A stretch of 64,000 nucleotides of DNA from Candidatus Brocadia sp. GTDB lineage: Bacteria; Planctomycetota; Brocadiia; Brocadiales; Brocadiaceae. Positions 8,666-17,955 of this stretch are shown here, piece by piece. The stretch's first letter is position 1. Every line of letters starts with the position of its first letter. The position numbers were made by a program, and so were the translations under genes. The stretch is from assembly GCA_021646415.1 (NCBI GenBank), contig SOEU01000004.1, positions 62,001 to 126,000 on the forward strand, read 5' to 3'. The notes under the pieces were generated by a model. That model had not been told where the DNA came from. It did not search any database and worked only from the letters and a program-made list of their open reading frames with translations.

Positions 8666-9640
8666 ATGGTAAAAAAATTATGGCTTTTGATGTCAATTTT
8701 TAATCTGGGTCTGGCCTGTACTGCCATAGCTGGTGAAACTATCCATGTGGACCCGAAGATTAAGTCATATGTCAAAGTGGGTGGGGTTTCTGGAAATCTC
8801 AACAGCATAGGCTCTGACACCATGAATAACCTCATGACCTATTGGGCAGAGGGTTTTAACAGGGTATACCCAAACGTGAAGGTTCAGATAGAGGGGAAGG
8901 GATCTACAACCGCACCACCGGCCTTAATCTCAGGAACGGCACAGATGGGACCCATGAGCCGGGCAATGAAACCGACAGAAATTGATGCCTTTGAAAAGAA
9001 ATACGGCTATAAACCCACAGCAATAAAAACTGCACTGGATGCCCTTGCAGTATATGTAAATAAAGACAATCCTTTAAAGGGTTTAACCCTTTCACAAGTT
9101 GATGCTATTTTTTCAAGAACCCGAAAAGGTAAATATAAAGAAGATATTAAAACATGGGGGCAACTCGGATTAACGGGAGAATGGGCAACCAGACCGATAA
9201 GCCTCTATGGCCGTAATTCTGCATCAGGTACCTATGGTTATTTCAAGGAGCGGGCCCTTTTCAAGGGAGACTTCAGAGATACCGTAAAAGAGCAACCCGG
9301 TTCTGCTTCTGTTGTGCAGGGTGTAACTGAAGACCAATATGCCATGGGTTACAGTGGGATTGGATACAGGACTTCAGGTGTGCGTACTTTGCCTCTTGCA
9401 TTTAAAGAAGGGGAACCGTATAAAGAGGCTGAAATGGAAAATGTAATGAACGGTTCCTATCCGCTGGCACGGTTTCTTTACGTATACCTTAATAAGAGGC
9501 CGGGTCAGCCGCTCGACCCTCTGGTTAGGGAGTTTGTGAAATTTATTCTGAGCAGAGAAGGTCAGGAAGTAGTCGTAAAAGACGGATTTGTACCTGTACC
9601 GACATCGGTTGCTGAAGAGGAACTGAAGAAAATAAATTAG
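8666..9640 (+). CDS. pstS: Phosphate ABC transporter substrate-binding protein
   Basis: PstS binds phosphate in the periplasm and delivers it to PstCA. The 324-residue protein has a signal peptide (cleavage probably after Ala22) and PstS-family features: GSDTMNNLMTYWAEGF at about 50-65, GKGSTTAPPALISGTA, the hinge segment with VYVNKDNPLKGLT, and the SASGTYG phosphate-contact loop in the second lobe. It starts at ATG 8666 after AAGGAGGGGG; an overlapping ATG at 8662 is out of frame. It is followed four bases later by pstC. It is closer to the type seen beside long PstC/PstA proteins than to E. coli PstS. Confidence 0.92.
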   Translation: MVKKLWLLMSIFNLGLACTAIAGETIHVDPKIKSYVKVGGVSGNLNSIGSDTMNNLMTYWAEGFNRVYPNVKVQIEGKGSTTAPPALISGTAQMGPMSRAMKPTEIDAFEKKYGYKPTAIKTALDALAVYVNKDNPLKGLTLSQVDAIFSRTRKGKYKEDIKTWGQLGLTGEWATRPISLYGRNSASGTYGYFKERALFKGDFRDTVKEQPGSASVVQGVTEDQYAMGYSGIGYRTSGVRTLPLAFKEGEPYKEAEMENVMNGSYPLARFLYVYLNKRPGQPLDPLVREFVKFILSREGQEVVVKDGFVPVPTSVAEEELKKIN

Positions 9641-9644
9641 ATAC

Positions 9645-12038
9645 ATGAAAAGTTTGAAGAGAAGAAAGTTTACAGATATGGCTGCCCACTGGGTAATTAC
9701 ACTCGGTGGAGCGGCTACCGTTTTTGTTGTACTTGCCCTGTTTTTCTTTATCTTTTTAGAAGTTTATCCACTTTTACAGGGCGCTAAGGTAACAAAGGAA
9801 AATACCTACACTTTACAGGGTAAGGCAATTTCCATAGGAGTGGATGATCACCAGGAGGTTGCCTTTGCCGTTTATAATAACGGCAATATAGAGTTTATCT
9901 CACTACCAAATGGAGAGGTCTTTAAAAAATATACTGTAAAAGGCCTTAACGGTTCTTTCCTGCCACATCAAGCCGCAACCAATTTCCCCCCTAAAACAAA
10001 TGCACAGAGTAATTACATCACATCCGTTAGTCAAGATCGCGATCGTCTTGCTTTGGGAACGAATGACGGGAGGATCTTAACAGTATCTATCAGCTTTTCT
10101 GAATCGTTTGACAATGAGAAAAGGATTATTCTCCCTGAGATATCAGAAGCGGAAACTGTACTAGTAAACACCGAAGGAATAGGGCTCAAATCTATTACAT
10201 CCAGGGGAAATGAAGGCGCAATAGTTACGGCAGTCCATACAGAAGATGGGAAATTAGTGTTCATATCCTCAGAAGTCGAAAGGACGCTCTTTGGTGAGGG
10301 TGAAAGAAAGGAGATTAAGAAGGATATCACCGATCTCGTTGTGCAGTATAGCTTAAACCAAATTCCCCCCCCTTCGCAAAAGGGGGACTTCGTCGTGAGC
10401 ACTCAGTCGAACAATGACGGAGGAGGAAAACCTGAGCCTGGTACAATGCTTATATCACATAACCCGATACATTTGACAGAACAGGGAAACAAGACCGGGA
10501 TAACTTCCCTTGCGCTTGACCTCTTTATGGAAAACCTTTATGTGGGGACATCTTCGGGTGAGCTGTTCCACATAAACGTGAGTGACAGGAGTAATCCCTA
10601 TCTTGTAGAAAAGGTAAAAATGTCTGACGAAGCAGTTACCGCATTAGATTTTTTATTGGGTGATGTTTCACTTATCGTCGGCGACGCCGCAGGTGGAGTG
10701 AATGTATGGATGCAGGTAAGAGATGAGATGTCATCTTCAGGATGGGCTTTGAAAAAGGTGCATACCCTTACATCTCACAGCGCTCCGGTTCTGGCAATTG
10801 CCCGGTCTATGAGGGATAAAGGGTTTGTGACAGCAGCAGCTGACGGAACAATTCATCTCAACCACGCAACCTCTGAACAAACACTTTTAAAACTCGGGAC
10901 AAAATCTATTCCGGCGACCCTTTCCTTTTCGCCAAAGGCCAACGGCATTCTGGCGGCTGATGCGAATAACCATCTCTTTCAATGGATCATTTCAAACCCT
11001 CATCCGGAAACGACCTTAAAAACCCTGTTTGGACCGGTATGGTATGAGGGATACGAAAAACCGGAGTTTATCTGGCAGTCTACGGGTGGTACAGATGATT
11101 TTGAACCGAAGCTGAGCCTGGTACCATTGATCTTTGGCACTATTAAAGGTACAGTATATGCCCTGATTATTGCTGTACCTATTGGCATCCTTGCTGCACT
11201 CTATACTTCCCAGTTTCTTCATAATTCCTTAAAAATAATAAAGCCGGTTATTGAAATCATGGCGGCGCTTCCCAGCGTTATCCTTGGTTTTCTTGCCGGA
11301 CTCTGGCTTGCGCCATTATTGGAGAGAATATTTCCTGCAATCATTATCATGCCGTTTTTCATTACCCTATCCATTGTCATAGCCCTTGTTATCTGGAAAA
11401 TCCTGCCAGTCTTTGGAAAGGGTTGGCACAAGTATGGAACAGAGGCACTCGTTTTAGTACCCTTTCTTATCGGGGCGATATATGTGTCTCTTCAGCTTGG
11501 TGATATCTTTGAATCCTTCTTTTTAGGAGGTGATTACAGGGAATGGTTTTCCAATATTTTTGGATTAAGGTATGACCAGAGGAACGCCGTTGTTGTGGGT
11601 ATTGCTATGGGATTTGCCGTCATACCCCTTATCTTTACCATATCAGAAGATGCCATGAGCAATGTTCCCAGTAGCCTCCGGTCGGCCTCACTGGCGCTTG
11701 GTGCAACCCCGTGGCAGACGGCGGTCAGGGTAGTTTTACCCACTGCAAGTCCGGGAATTTTTTCAGCCGTCATGATTGGTTTTGGGAGGGCGGTGGGCGA
11801 GACAATGATTGTTCTTATGGCCACCGGTAATACTCCCATCATGGACTGGAATTTGTTTAATGGCTTCAGGGCACTTTCGGCAAATATAGCGGTTGAGATA
11901 CCGGAGGCGCCGCTTGGAGGAACACTCTACCGGGTACTTTTTCTTGCTGCATTGCTCCTTTTTGTAACCACCTTTATCGTTAATACCCTTGCAGAAATGG
12001 TAAGGCACAGAATGAGGCTAAGGTATAACAAGCTATGA
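9645..12038 (+). CDS. pstC: Phosphate ABC transporter permease PstC with large periplasmic domain
   Basis: The 797-residue protein is more than twice the length of E. coli PstC. An N-terminal membrane helix (about 17-45) is followed by a roughly 430-residue soluble region that should face the periplasm and reads like a beta-propeller: repeated IGVDDHQEVAFAVYNNGNIEF, RLALGTNDGRILTV and FVTAAADGTIHLNH blocks. The permease domain (about 490-797) has the usual helices and the EAA-type loop SLALGATPWQTAVRVVLP. Long PstC forms are known in pseudomonads and others. A GC-rich palindrome sits inside the soluble part, encoding IPPPSQKGD. It overlaps pstA by four bases (ATGA). Confidence 0.9.
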   Translation: MKSLKRRKFTDMAAHWVITLGGAATVFVVLALFFFIFLEVYPLLQGAKVTKENTYTLQGKAISIGVDDHQEVAFAVYNNGNIEFISLPNGEVFKKYTVKGLNGSFLPHQAATNFPPKTNAQSNYITSVSQDRDRLALGTNDGRILTVSISFSESFDNEKRIILPEISEAETVLVNTEGIGLKSITSRGNEGAIVTAVHTEDGKLVFISSEVERTLFGEGERKEIKKDITDLVVQYSLNQIPPPSQKGDFVVSTQSNNDGGGKPEPGTMLISHNPIHLTEQGNKTGITSLALDLFMENLYVGTSSGELFHINVSDRSNPYLVEKVKMSDEAVTALDFLLGDVSLIVGDAAGGVNVWMQVRDEMSSSGWALKKVHTLTSHSAPVLAIARSMRDKGFVTAAADGTIHLNHATSEQTLLKLGTKSIPATLSFSPKANGILAADANNHLFQWIISNPHPETTLKTLFGPVWYEGYEKPEFIWQSTGGTDDFEPKLSLVPLIFGTIKGTVYALIIAVPIGILAALYTSQFLHNSLKIIKPVIEIMAALPSVILGFLAGLWLAPLLERIFPAIIIMPFFITLSIVIALVIWKILPVFGKGWHKYGTEALVLVPFLIGAIYVSLQLGDIFESFFLGGDYREWFSNIFGLRYDQRNAVVVGIAMGFAVIPLIFTISEDAMSNVPSSLRSASLALGATPWQTAVRVVLPTASPGIFSAVMIGFGRAVGETMIVLMATGNTPIMDWNLFNGFRALSANIAVEIPEAPLGGTLYRVLFLAALLLFVTTFIVNTLAEMVRHRMRLRYNKL
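10361..10395 (+). repeat. Palindromic insert within pstC coding sequence
   Basis: CCCCCTT and AAGGGGG are separated by five bases (CGCAA), flanked by further C and G runs, inside the periplasmic domain of PstC and in frame. It encodes IPPPSQKGDFV, a likely surface loop. It resembles the C-run/G-run elements of the operon spacers and of the AddB-like gene. Confidence 0.5.
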
Positions 12039-13633
12039 AAAAACTTTTTAGAACCGGTAACCCGTATATATGGTTGACAGCTGGAACGCTGACATTTTGT
12101 CTCCTGATGATAGGTGGGTTGGTTGTACTCATTATGGTAAATGGATTCGGTATATTCTGGCCTCGGAAGATAGTTCAGTTTACCCTCCGGGACGGGACGG
12201 TAACTTTGGGAGAAATTGCAAAACGAGAATCCATTCCCCACAAAAAAGACTCTTACCGGACAAAGCTGAAAGTTGGTAACAGGGATGTTTATGGTATGGA
12301 TTTCAGATGGATAGATAACGCAGATATTGTATCTCAGGATTATCCTGTACATGCGTTAGTTTTCGAAAGACGCGAGTGGGGCAATATGTATGGCTTTTTA
12401 AAAGGTTTTAAACAGGATGATGGTGTTAAACCACTGAAATTAGAAGACATGGTTTCCTTGCTCGAAGAGAGCCACACTCTTTACAAAAGGATACGGTATG
12501 TAGAGAAAAAAGAGATTGGTAATATAAATTACCGGATGGAAAAATCCCGTCTTGAGTTGAAGCGTCTGATGACGTTTCAGCCATCCGAAAAAATTCAAAA
12601 AAAAATCGCGGCTGCGAGGATCAGGACGGACAATCTGGAAAAAACATACCGGGAAAAAGAAGATGTGCTTGCCGGACTTTATACGAAGGTAAGGGGAAAA
12701 GAGGTTGTTGTGCTCCTTGCGGATGGCAAGGAAAAGATTTTACCTGTTTTTCAGATTATCCGTATCTATGCCCCGAATGAGATGGGAATTCTTACCAAAA
12801 TGGGTTTTTATACAACAAAATTTTGGGAGTTTATCTGGGGCGAACCGAGGGAGGCAAATACCGAAGGTGGTGTATTTCCCGCTATTTTTGGGACAGTTAT
12901 GATGGTCCTGATCATGAGTATTGCAGTTGTTCCACTCGGTGTATTGACAGCGGTATATCTCAAAGAATATGCCAACGATAATTTTATTGCCAGGCTTGTC
13001 AGGATATCAGTAAGCAACCTGGCGGGCGTGCCATCTATCGTCTTTGGTGTTTTTGGCCTCGGTTTTTTTATTTATTTTATCGGGGGAGGTGTAGACAGAT
13101 TGTTTTTCTCGGAATCCCTACCGACTCCTACCTTTGGAACAGGTGGAATTCTGTGGGCATCGCTTACCCTGGCGCTCCTGACCGTACCGGTGGTTGTGGT
13201 AGCAACGGAGGAGGGTCTGTCAGCTGTACCCATGTCCATACGAGAGGGCTCGTATGCGCTTGGCGCTACCAAGAGTGAAACTCTATGGAAAGTGGTGATT
13301 CCTCAGGCAACTCCTGGTATACTTACCGGCACTATTCTGGCTATGGCAAGGGCTGCCGGAGAGGTCGCACCCCTGATGATTACCGGTGTTGTGAAGCTAG
13401 CACCCTCTCTGCCAATTGACAGTTACTTCCCCTATATCCATTTGGAGAGGAAATTTATGCACCTGGGGTTTCATATTTATGATGTCGGATTCCAATCACC
13501 CAATGTAGAGGCGGCCATCCCCATGGTCTATACCACAACCCTCGTTTTGCTCTGTACAGTGCTTGTGTTGAATCTTACGGCCATTGTGGTGAGAAATAAA
13601 CTGAAGAAATGGTACAGCACTGGGGCGATGTAG
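12035..13633 (+). CDS. pstA: Phosphate ABC transporter permease PstA, long form
   Basis: This 532-residue PstA has an extra N-terminal region: one membrane helix (about 13-40), then about 230 residues with beta-rich segments and a helical, possibly coiled-coil stretch (about 145-215, rich in E, K and R). The permease domain (about 285-530) has the EAA-type loop SYALGATKSETLWKVVIP and four to six hydrophobic segments. It overlaps the end of pstC by four bases, so the two permeases are translationally coupled. Long PstA and long PstC usually occur together, which suggests that their extra domains interact in the periplasm. Confidence 0.9.
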   Translation: MKKLFRTGNPYIWLTAGTLTFCLLMIGGLVVLIMVNGFGIFWPRKIVQFTLRDGTVTLGEIAKRESIPHKKDSYRTKLKVGNRDVYGMDFRWIDNADIVSQDYPVHALVFERREWGNMYGFLKGFKQDDGVKPLKLEDMVSLLEESHTLYKRIRYVEKKEIGNINYRMEKSRLELKRLMTFQPSEKIQKKIAAARIRTDNLEKTYREKEDVLAGLYTKVRGKEVVVLLADGKEKILPVFQIIRIYAPNEMGILTKMGFYTTKFWEFIWGEPREANTEGGVFPAIFGTVMMVLIMSIAVVPLGVLTAVYLKEYANDNFIARLVRISVSNLAGVPSIVFGVFGLGFFIYFIGGGVDRLFFSESLPTPTFGTGGILWASLTLALLTVPVVVVATEEGLSAVPMSIREGSYALGATKSETLWKVVIPQATPGILTGTILAMARAAGEVAPLMITGVVKLAPSLPIDSYFPYIHLERKFMHLGFHIYDVGFQSPNVEAAIPMVYTTTLVLLCTVLVLNLTAIVVRNKLKKWYSTGAM

Positions 13634-13689
13634 AAGAATAACGATTTACCACAGTAACCTTGACTTACAGGAATTTCAAATAAAAATTT

Positions 13690-13758
13690 CCTCCCCCTTT
13701 ATCCCCCTCACTGAGGGGGACAAACAACTGTCCCCCGCTGGCGGGGGTGAAGGGGGAG
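13690..13758. repeat. GC-rich palindromic element, three-way-junction type, copy 2
   Basis: Outer stem CCTCCCCCTT with AAGGGGGAGG; inner hairpins CCCCCTCA/TGAGGGGG and CCCCCGC/GCGGGGG. It has the same plan as 8136-8202, with changes that keep the pairing. It lies in the 353-base spacer between pstA and pstB, a region without any gene. Confidence 0.75.
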
Positions 13759-13818
13759 GGCTGTTATTGCAAAAATAGATATTTTAAATTGCCGAAGGCC
13801 AAATTAAATGTTAATTTC

Positions 13819-13867
13819 ACTTCCCCCCCATAATCCCCAGTAAACGGGGGGATTATGGGGGGGAAGT
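13819..13867. repeat. Perfect 20-bp hairpin between pstA and pstB
   Basis: ACTTCCCCCCCATAATCCCC at 13819-13838 pairs perfectly with 13848-13867 around a 9-base loop. It is followed by another stem, CAAAACAATC/GATTGTTTTG (13905-13933), inside sequence of the widespread GCAAC...CACTCGCATGACA type. Together these palindromes separate pstB from pstSCA and could lower its transcription. Confidence 0.7.
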
Positions 13868-13986
13868 CATCGAAGGCCTGATTAAATTGTGAGAAGCAAC
13901 GCGACAAAACAATCTCAAACGAGGATTGTTTTGCTATCACTCGCATGACAATCGCATGCCAACTTATTTGAGACGTTCACCATACT

Positions 13987-14766
13987 ATGGAAAATGAGAG
14001 AACAGAAGTCCCGGAACCGATCGTTAATATCATAGACCTGGTCCTTTATTATGGCAAGATTAAAGCATTGAAAGGGATCTCTCTGGAGATCCCAAAGAAG
14101 AAAATTACTTCTTTTATCGGTCCGTCCGGGTGCGGGAAGTCCACATTAATCCGGTGTTTAAACCGTCTGAACGATCTTATAGAAAGCGTGACAATTGAGG
14201 GGAGTATCAAAATAGACGGCAGGGATATCTACGATCCCGCAATTGATGTTACTGAGCTCAGAAGAAGGGTTGGCATGGTCTTTCAAAAGCCTAATCCTTT
14301 TCCAAAAACCATTTATGAAAATGTAATATTTGGTCCCAGGATTGTGGGGATTAAGAAAAGGGGTGTACTGGACGAAATTTGCGAAAAGGCGCTGAAAAAG
14401 GCAGCCCTCTGGGAAGAAGTAAAAGAGAGGCTCCATACGAATGCCCTCGACCTTTCCGGCGGCCAGCAACAGCGAATTTGTATTGCCAGGGCGATAGCCA
14501 TGGAACCCGAGATTATCCTCCTTGACGAACCATGCTCCGCCCTCGACCCCATTGCCACAGCCAAGATAGAGGATATGCTCGTGGAACTCAAAAAGGATTA
14601 TACCGTTATCATTGTCACTCATAATATGCAGCAAGCAGCCAGGATATCGGACTTCACAGGCTTCTTTATGCTTGGAGAACTTGTTGAGTTTAACGTTACC
14701 ACCGGGATATTCACGAACCCACGGGAAAAACAGACGGAAGACTATATTACGGGCAGGTTTGGGTAA
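13987..14766 (+). CDS. pstB: Phosphate ABC transporter ATP-binding protein
   Basis: PstB is the ATPase that drives PstCA. The 259-residue protein has Walker [10 protein letters not shown] at 45-53, the PstB-typical [16 protein letters not shown]-loop, the signature LSGGQQQR near 156-163, Walker [13 protein letters not shown], and the H-loop in VTHNMQQA. Length and motifs are normal. It is separated from pstA by a 353-base spacer full of palindromes, and it is followed by phoU, the usual partner. Confidence 0.96.
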   Translation: MENERTEVPEPIVNIIDLVLYYGKIKALKGISLEIPKKKITSFIGPSGCGKSTLIRCLNRLNDLIESVTIEGSIKIDGRDIYDPAIDVTELRRRVGMVFQKPNPFPKTIYENVIFGPRIVGIKKRGVLDEICEKALKKAALWEEVKERLHTNALDLSGGQQQRICIARAIAMEPEIILLDEPCSALDPIATAKIEDMLVELKKDYTVIIVTHNMQQAARISDFTGFFMLGELVEFNVTTGIFTNPREKQTEDYITGRFG

Positions 14767-14903
14767 ATTTGCTGTAAGAAGTTTCCTGCTGGACGCGGAT
14801 GAACGCAGATAGATACGTATGTTTATAGTAGAGGTTTAAGATTTTAAACCCCTAACACGAATGGATCGGAAGAGACAAAATCCGAAGCACGAAATTTGTG
14901 AGC

Positions 14904-14938
14904 TAACCCTGTCAGGGTTTAAAACCCTGACAGGGTTA
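14904..14938. repeat. 35-bp palindrome between pstB and phoU
   Basis: TAACCCTGTCAGGGTTT at 14904-14920 pairs perfectly with 14922-14938 around one base. It contains repeated CCTGTCAGG-type cores, a kind of dispersed palindrome seen in many bacterial genomes. The rest of the 274-base spacer has no gene. It may serve as a transcript end or processing site before phoU. Confidence 0.7.
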
Positions 14939-15040
14939 ATATTCATATTTTTGCTAAAAATGTCAAAATATTTTTTATAAGATATATTATGTATCTGTGA
15001 AAATCTGTGTCCTGTTTTAAAATAAAAATGAGGAGAAACC

Positions 15041-15706
15041 ATGACACGTGAGGCCTATCACAAGGCATTAAAAAATCTTGAGGACGAAGTGCTGCAGATG
15101 GGGGAGATGGTGGCAAACGCCATAAGAAACTCTGTGGAGTCGTTACAAAAAAGGGATATAAATGCATCCAGGGAGATCATAAAGAACGATCTTCTCATAA
15201 ATAAAAAACGGTTTGATATTGAAGAAAAGTGTATTTTGCTTATTGCCACACAACAACCCATGGCGGTTGATTTGAGGGAGTTGACTTCTATCTTAAGCAT
15301 AGTAACGGATCTCGAACGCATGGGTGACCATGCAGAGGGGATTGCAAAGATAAACATTTTAATGGGTAGCGAGCCGTTGGTAAAGCCTCTGATAGATATT
15401 CCCAGGATGGCCGATATAGGGCTATCCATGCTTGACAAATGCCTTAAGGCATTTATTGATAGAGATACGGAGACGGCAAGACGTATCTGCAATGAGGATG
15501 ATCAGGTGGATGCCCTTCATGACCAGATTTACAGGGAGCTCCTGGTACTCATGATGGAGAATCATCGGATAATCCGCATGGCTACCTATCTTACCTGGGT
15601 GTCCCACAATCTGGAACGCATTGCTGACAGGGTTACTAATATTGCAGAAAGGATTGTCTTTATGGTCACAGGGAAGATGGAAGAGATAAACGTGTCGAAG
15701 TATTAG
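15041..15706 (+). CDS. phoU: Phosphate signalling protein PhoU
   Basis: PhoU links the Pst transporter to the PhoR/PhoB sensor system and limits phosphate uptake. The 221-residue all-helical protein shows the two three-helix-bundle repeats, each with a metal-binding ExxxD-type motif: TDLERMGDHAEGIA in the first and HNLERIADRVTNIAE in the second. An ATG with GAGGAGA upstream fixes the start. It ends the first pst operon; no pho two-component genes are in the window. Confidence 0.95.
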   Translation: MTREAYHKALKNLEDEVLQMGEMVANAIRNSVESLQKRDINASREIIKNDLLINKKRFDIEEKCILLIATQQPMAVDLRELTSILSIVTDLERMGDHAEGIAKINILMGSEPLVKPLIDIPRMADIGLSMLDKCLKAFIDRDTETARRICNEDDQVDALHDQIYRELLVLMMENHRIIRMATYLTWVSHNLERIADRVTNIAERIVFMVTGKMEEINVSKY

Positions 15707-16085
15707 TCTTGTTGTGATTGTTTCTGATTGTGAATAAAATCGGCTCGATTTTCAGTACCTCCATACTGATGTTGCCCAAAAAGTTTCAAAAAACGATTTT
15801 GGTATACAACATGTAGCGCGAAGTTCACTTCGCTTTACTTATAGTGTACAGGTAAAGTATGGGCAGAAATTTTTGGAGATTCCCAAAACGTTTCGGTTCA
15901 ACCTACAAGATTGAACCGGCAAAAGAGTATTTCATTTTCAAGTTTCATTCTATAAAAGTAATGCTTCGGCACAGAGGTAGAGTTTTGCATGCTGCCCGGC
16001 AGAACAGTATGCTTGCCAGAGGGTTCCACTGCCTAATGATCCGCTCCATAACTGTTAAGTCTTGCACGCTTATTGGCAGTAAAAA
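15707..16085. other. Convergent gap without a recognised gene
   Basis: The gap lies between phoU and the convergent porin. It holds a small hairpin GCGAAG-TTCA-CTTCGC (15818-15833) and a 76-codon open frame (15859-16089) that has no ribosome site, an odd composition and overlaps the porin stop. I do not regard that frame as a gene. The hairpin may terminate one of the operons. Confidence 0.4.
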
Positions 16086-17552
16086 TTAAAATATCATTTG
16101 ATATTGTAGTTTGAATCTGTTTTCGTTTTCATCCGTCTCTGTGGTATCAGTTACGAAGTGACTCATGTCGGCCTGTATCTTTGAGCGATGGCCCCTGAAG
16201 TAATAATTGATACCATCCGCATACTCCTTCTGGACATCATCCGGCATATCATTGTCAGGGTCAAGCAAAGAGTAACGGGCTGCAAGTTCTAGTTTTTGGG
16301 GAAGTACAAAATACCCTGCCTGGGTATAGAAACCGTCAGAAGTTATTGAGTCGCCATTATCCTCAGGGTCATTTTTCCTTATGTAATATTCACTATCCCA
16401 GGTAAACCCTCTGTATCTCATACCCAGGTCAACGTTACCCATGATGGAATCGGTATCCGCCAGCTTTCTATCTCTCTCCTTTGCATTACTGACCACAGAT
16501 GCACCCATTACGGCCTTAAATTGCTCTTCATATTTCAGGTCAGTCTCATCCCAACCCGTTGCCAAATTATAAGAATTATACCATCCAAAAGGATAATACC
16601 GTGCGGTAAGCACATACAGGAGTTCATTGTCGATATTTTCATCCTTTCCGAGTACCTTTGAGGGATTCTGACCAACACCGCGGAAAACGGCTGCGTGATA
16701 TTCCATATGGCCATCAAATGGTCGTCCAAAGATATCCAGGCCATAATCACGGTCCTGCTTAAAGGCATCGCTGGCAATGGACCTGTCCTGGAACAGGAGT
16801 TTAAAACCCGATGAATTCCATTGACGGTTGGCCGGTACCTTAAAATACCCGGTCTTTATATTTAATTCCTCCAGGGGTGACCACCAGACATAATAATCCC
16901 TCAGATTTACCTCAAAGCTGTCGCCATCGATTTCCACGTAATAATTCACATCCTTGCTATAGATATTACCACCAAAGCAGAGTCTTGCCCTGCGCACATC
17001 GATATCGGTTTTATCGGGTTCGTCAAAATCATGGTCATTGTCTCTATAGGTAAATCGTGTCTGGAATCTGAAACCCATATTGAAAGAATAATTTCCATCT
17101 CGTGTTTGAAAACCTATCGAGGCCTTTTCCTTGTCGAGCAGGTAGTAACCGTTAACAGGTACATCTTTGCCAGGCAAGCCTAATCCCAATTTTTCGCGCG
17201 CCTCATCCGATGCGAGGTAGTTTCCTACCTCTTGCTTTACTTCTTCTTTTATTTCTTCTTCGGTAACTATTGCAGATTTTTCACTAACCTTTTCGATGCG
17301 ATTTTTTAATTCCAGGATTTGCTCTTGTTGTTTTGAAGTGGATGCTACCAATTGCTGTATCAGCTCCTGTTGCTTTATAAATGCCTCTTCCATCTGCTTT
17401 AACTGTTTTTTCAAATTATCTGTTTCGCTTTCAGATGACTCATGAGTTTGTTCAGCCTCCTGCGAAAACACTTCCAGCAGTTTCCCATGTGAATAAGTAA
17501 TGAAAAATACGATTACCGGCAGCAAAACTGTTTTACACAAACTTCTGACCAT
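16086..17552 (-). CDS. Phosphate-selective porin, OprO/OprP family, second copy
   Basis: This 488-residue outer-membrane porin is clearly related to the one at 6730-8112 (shared DVRRAR-CFGGNIYSK, LLFQDRSIASDAFKQDRDYG and GHRSKIQAD blocks). The signal peptide ends near residue 30. A Q/E-rich coiled coil at about 40-110 is longer than in the first copy, and then comes the barrel to the terminal phenylalanine. The start at 17552 is chosen because GGAGA lies 5 bases upstream and it begins the signal peptide. It is the last gene of the minus-strand Pst-like cluster but has its own upstream region with a duplicated 46-bp block. Confidence 0.87.
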   Translation of the reverse strand: MVRSLCKTVLLPVIVFFITYSHGKLLEVFSQEAEQTHESSESETDNLKKQLKQMEEAFIKQQELIQQLVASTSKQQEQILELKNRIEKVSEKSAIVTEEEIKEEVKQEVGNYLASDEAREKLGLGLPGKDVPVNGYYLLDKEKASIGFQTRDGNYSFNMGFRFQTRFTYRDNDHDFDEPDKTDIDVRRARLCFGGNIYSKDVNYYVEIDGDSFEVNLRDYYVWWSPLEELNIKTGYFKVPANRQWNSSGFKLLFQDRSIASDAFKQDRDYGLDIFGRPFDGHMEYHAAVFRGVGQNPSKVLGKDENIDNELLYVLTARYYPFGWYNSYNLATGWDETDLKYEEQFKAVMGASVVSNAKERDRKLADTDSIMGNVDLGMRYRGFTWDSEYYIRKNDPEDNGDSITSDGFYTQAGYFVLPQKLELAARYSLLDPDNDMPDDVQKEYADGINYYFRGHRSKIQADMSHFVTDTTETDENENRFKLQYQMIF

Positions 17553-17697
17553 CCCATTCTCCTTTATTTCTGTATTTCTTCTTATTTTCAAACGCTCCAA
17601 TTCCTTATTTTTACAATGCCGACGATTCTTTAAAATTGAGCAAGTGCCAAAGCGTTATATCATAAAAGACATAACAAAATCAAGAAGTTTATCCGTT

Positions 17698-17789
17698 TTA
17701 TTCTACTAGTATTTAAAAAGATTCCTTACATCAAAGCTACGTATTATTCTACTAGTATTTAAAAAGATTCCTTACATCAAAGCTACGTA
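17698..17789 (-). repeat. Perfect 46-bp tandem duplication in the porin promoter region
   Basis: Bases 17698-17743 and 17744-17789 are identical. Read on the minus strand, each unit carries ATACTAGTAGAAT, which shares ATACTAGTA with the palindrome in the promoter of the first porin (6423-6432). The block lies about 145 bases upstream of the porin start, so it may be a duplicated promoter or operator. The rest of the 403-base spacer (17553-17955) has no gene. Confidence 0.8.
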
Positions 17790-17955
17790 ACCCTTAAATA
17801 GTGAGTCAAATAGCCAAAGAATAAGACATTGCGAAAGTATCATGGGATGATTTTCGAAGGAAGCTAGCGAAAAAACTTACCGAACAATGCAAAACTCTTT
17901 AAAATAAGTATCTTACAGCTTATTTATTCCTCCTTACTCAGCAGTGAACAACTGC

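Noticed and set aside
15859-16089. 76-codon open frame between phoU and the porin
   Set aside because: No ribosome site, odd composition, overlaps the porin stop codon, no recognisable motif.
17698-17789. CRISPR-like repeat
   Set aside because: Only two adjacent identical units with no spacers; a tandem duplication, not an array.
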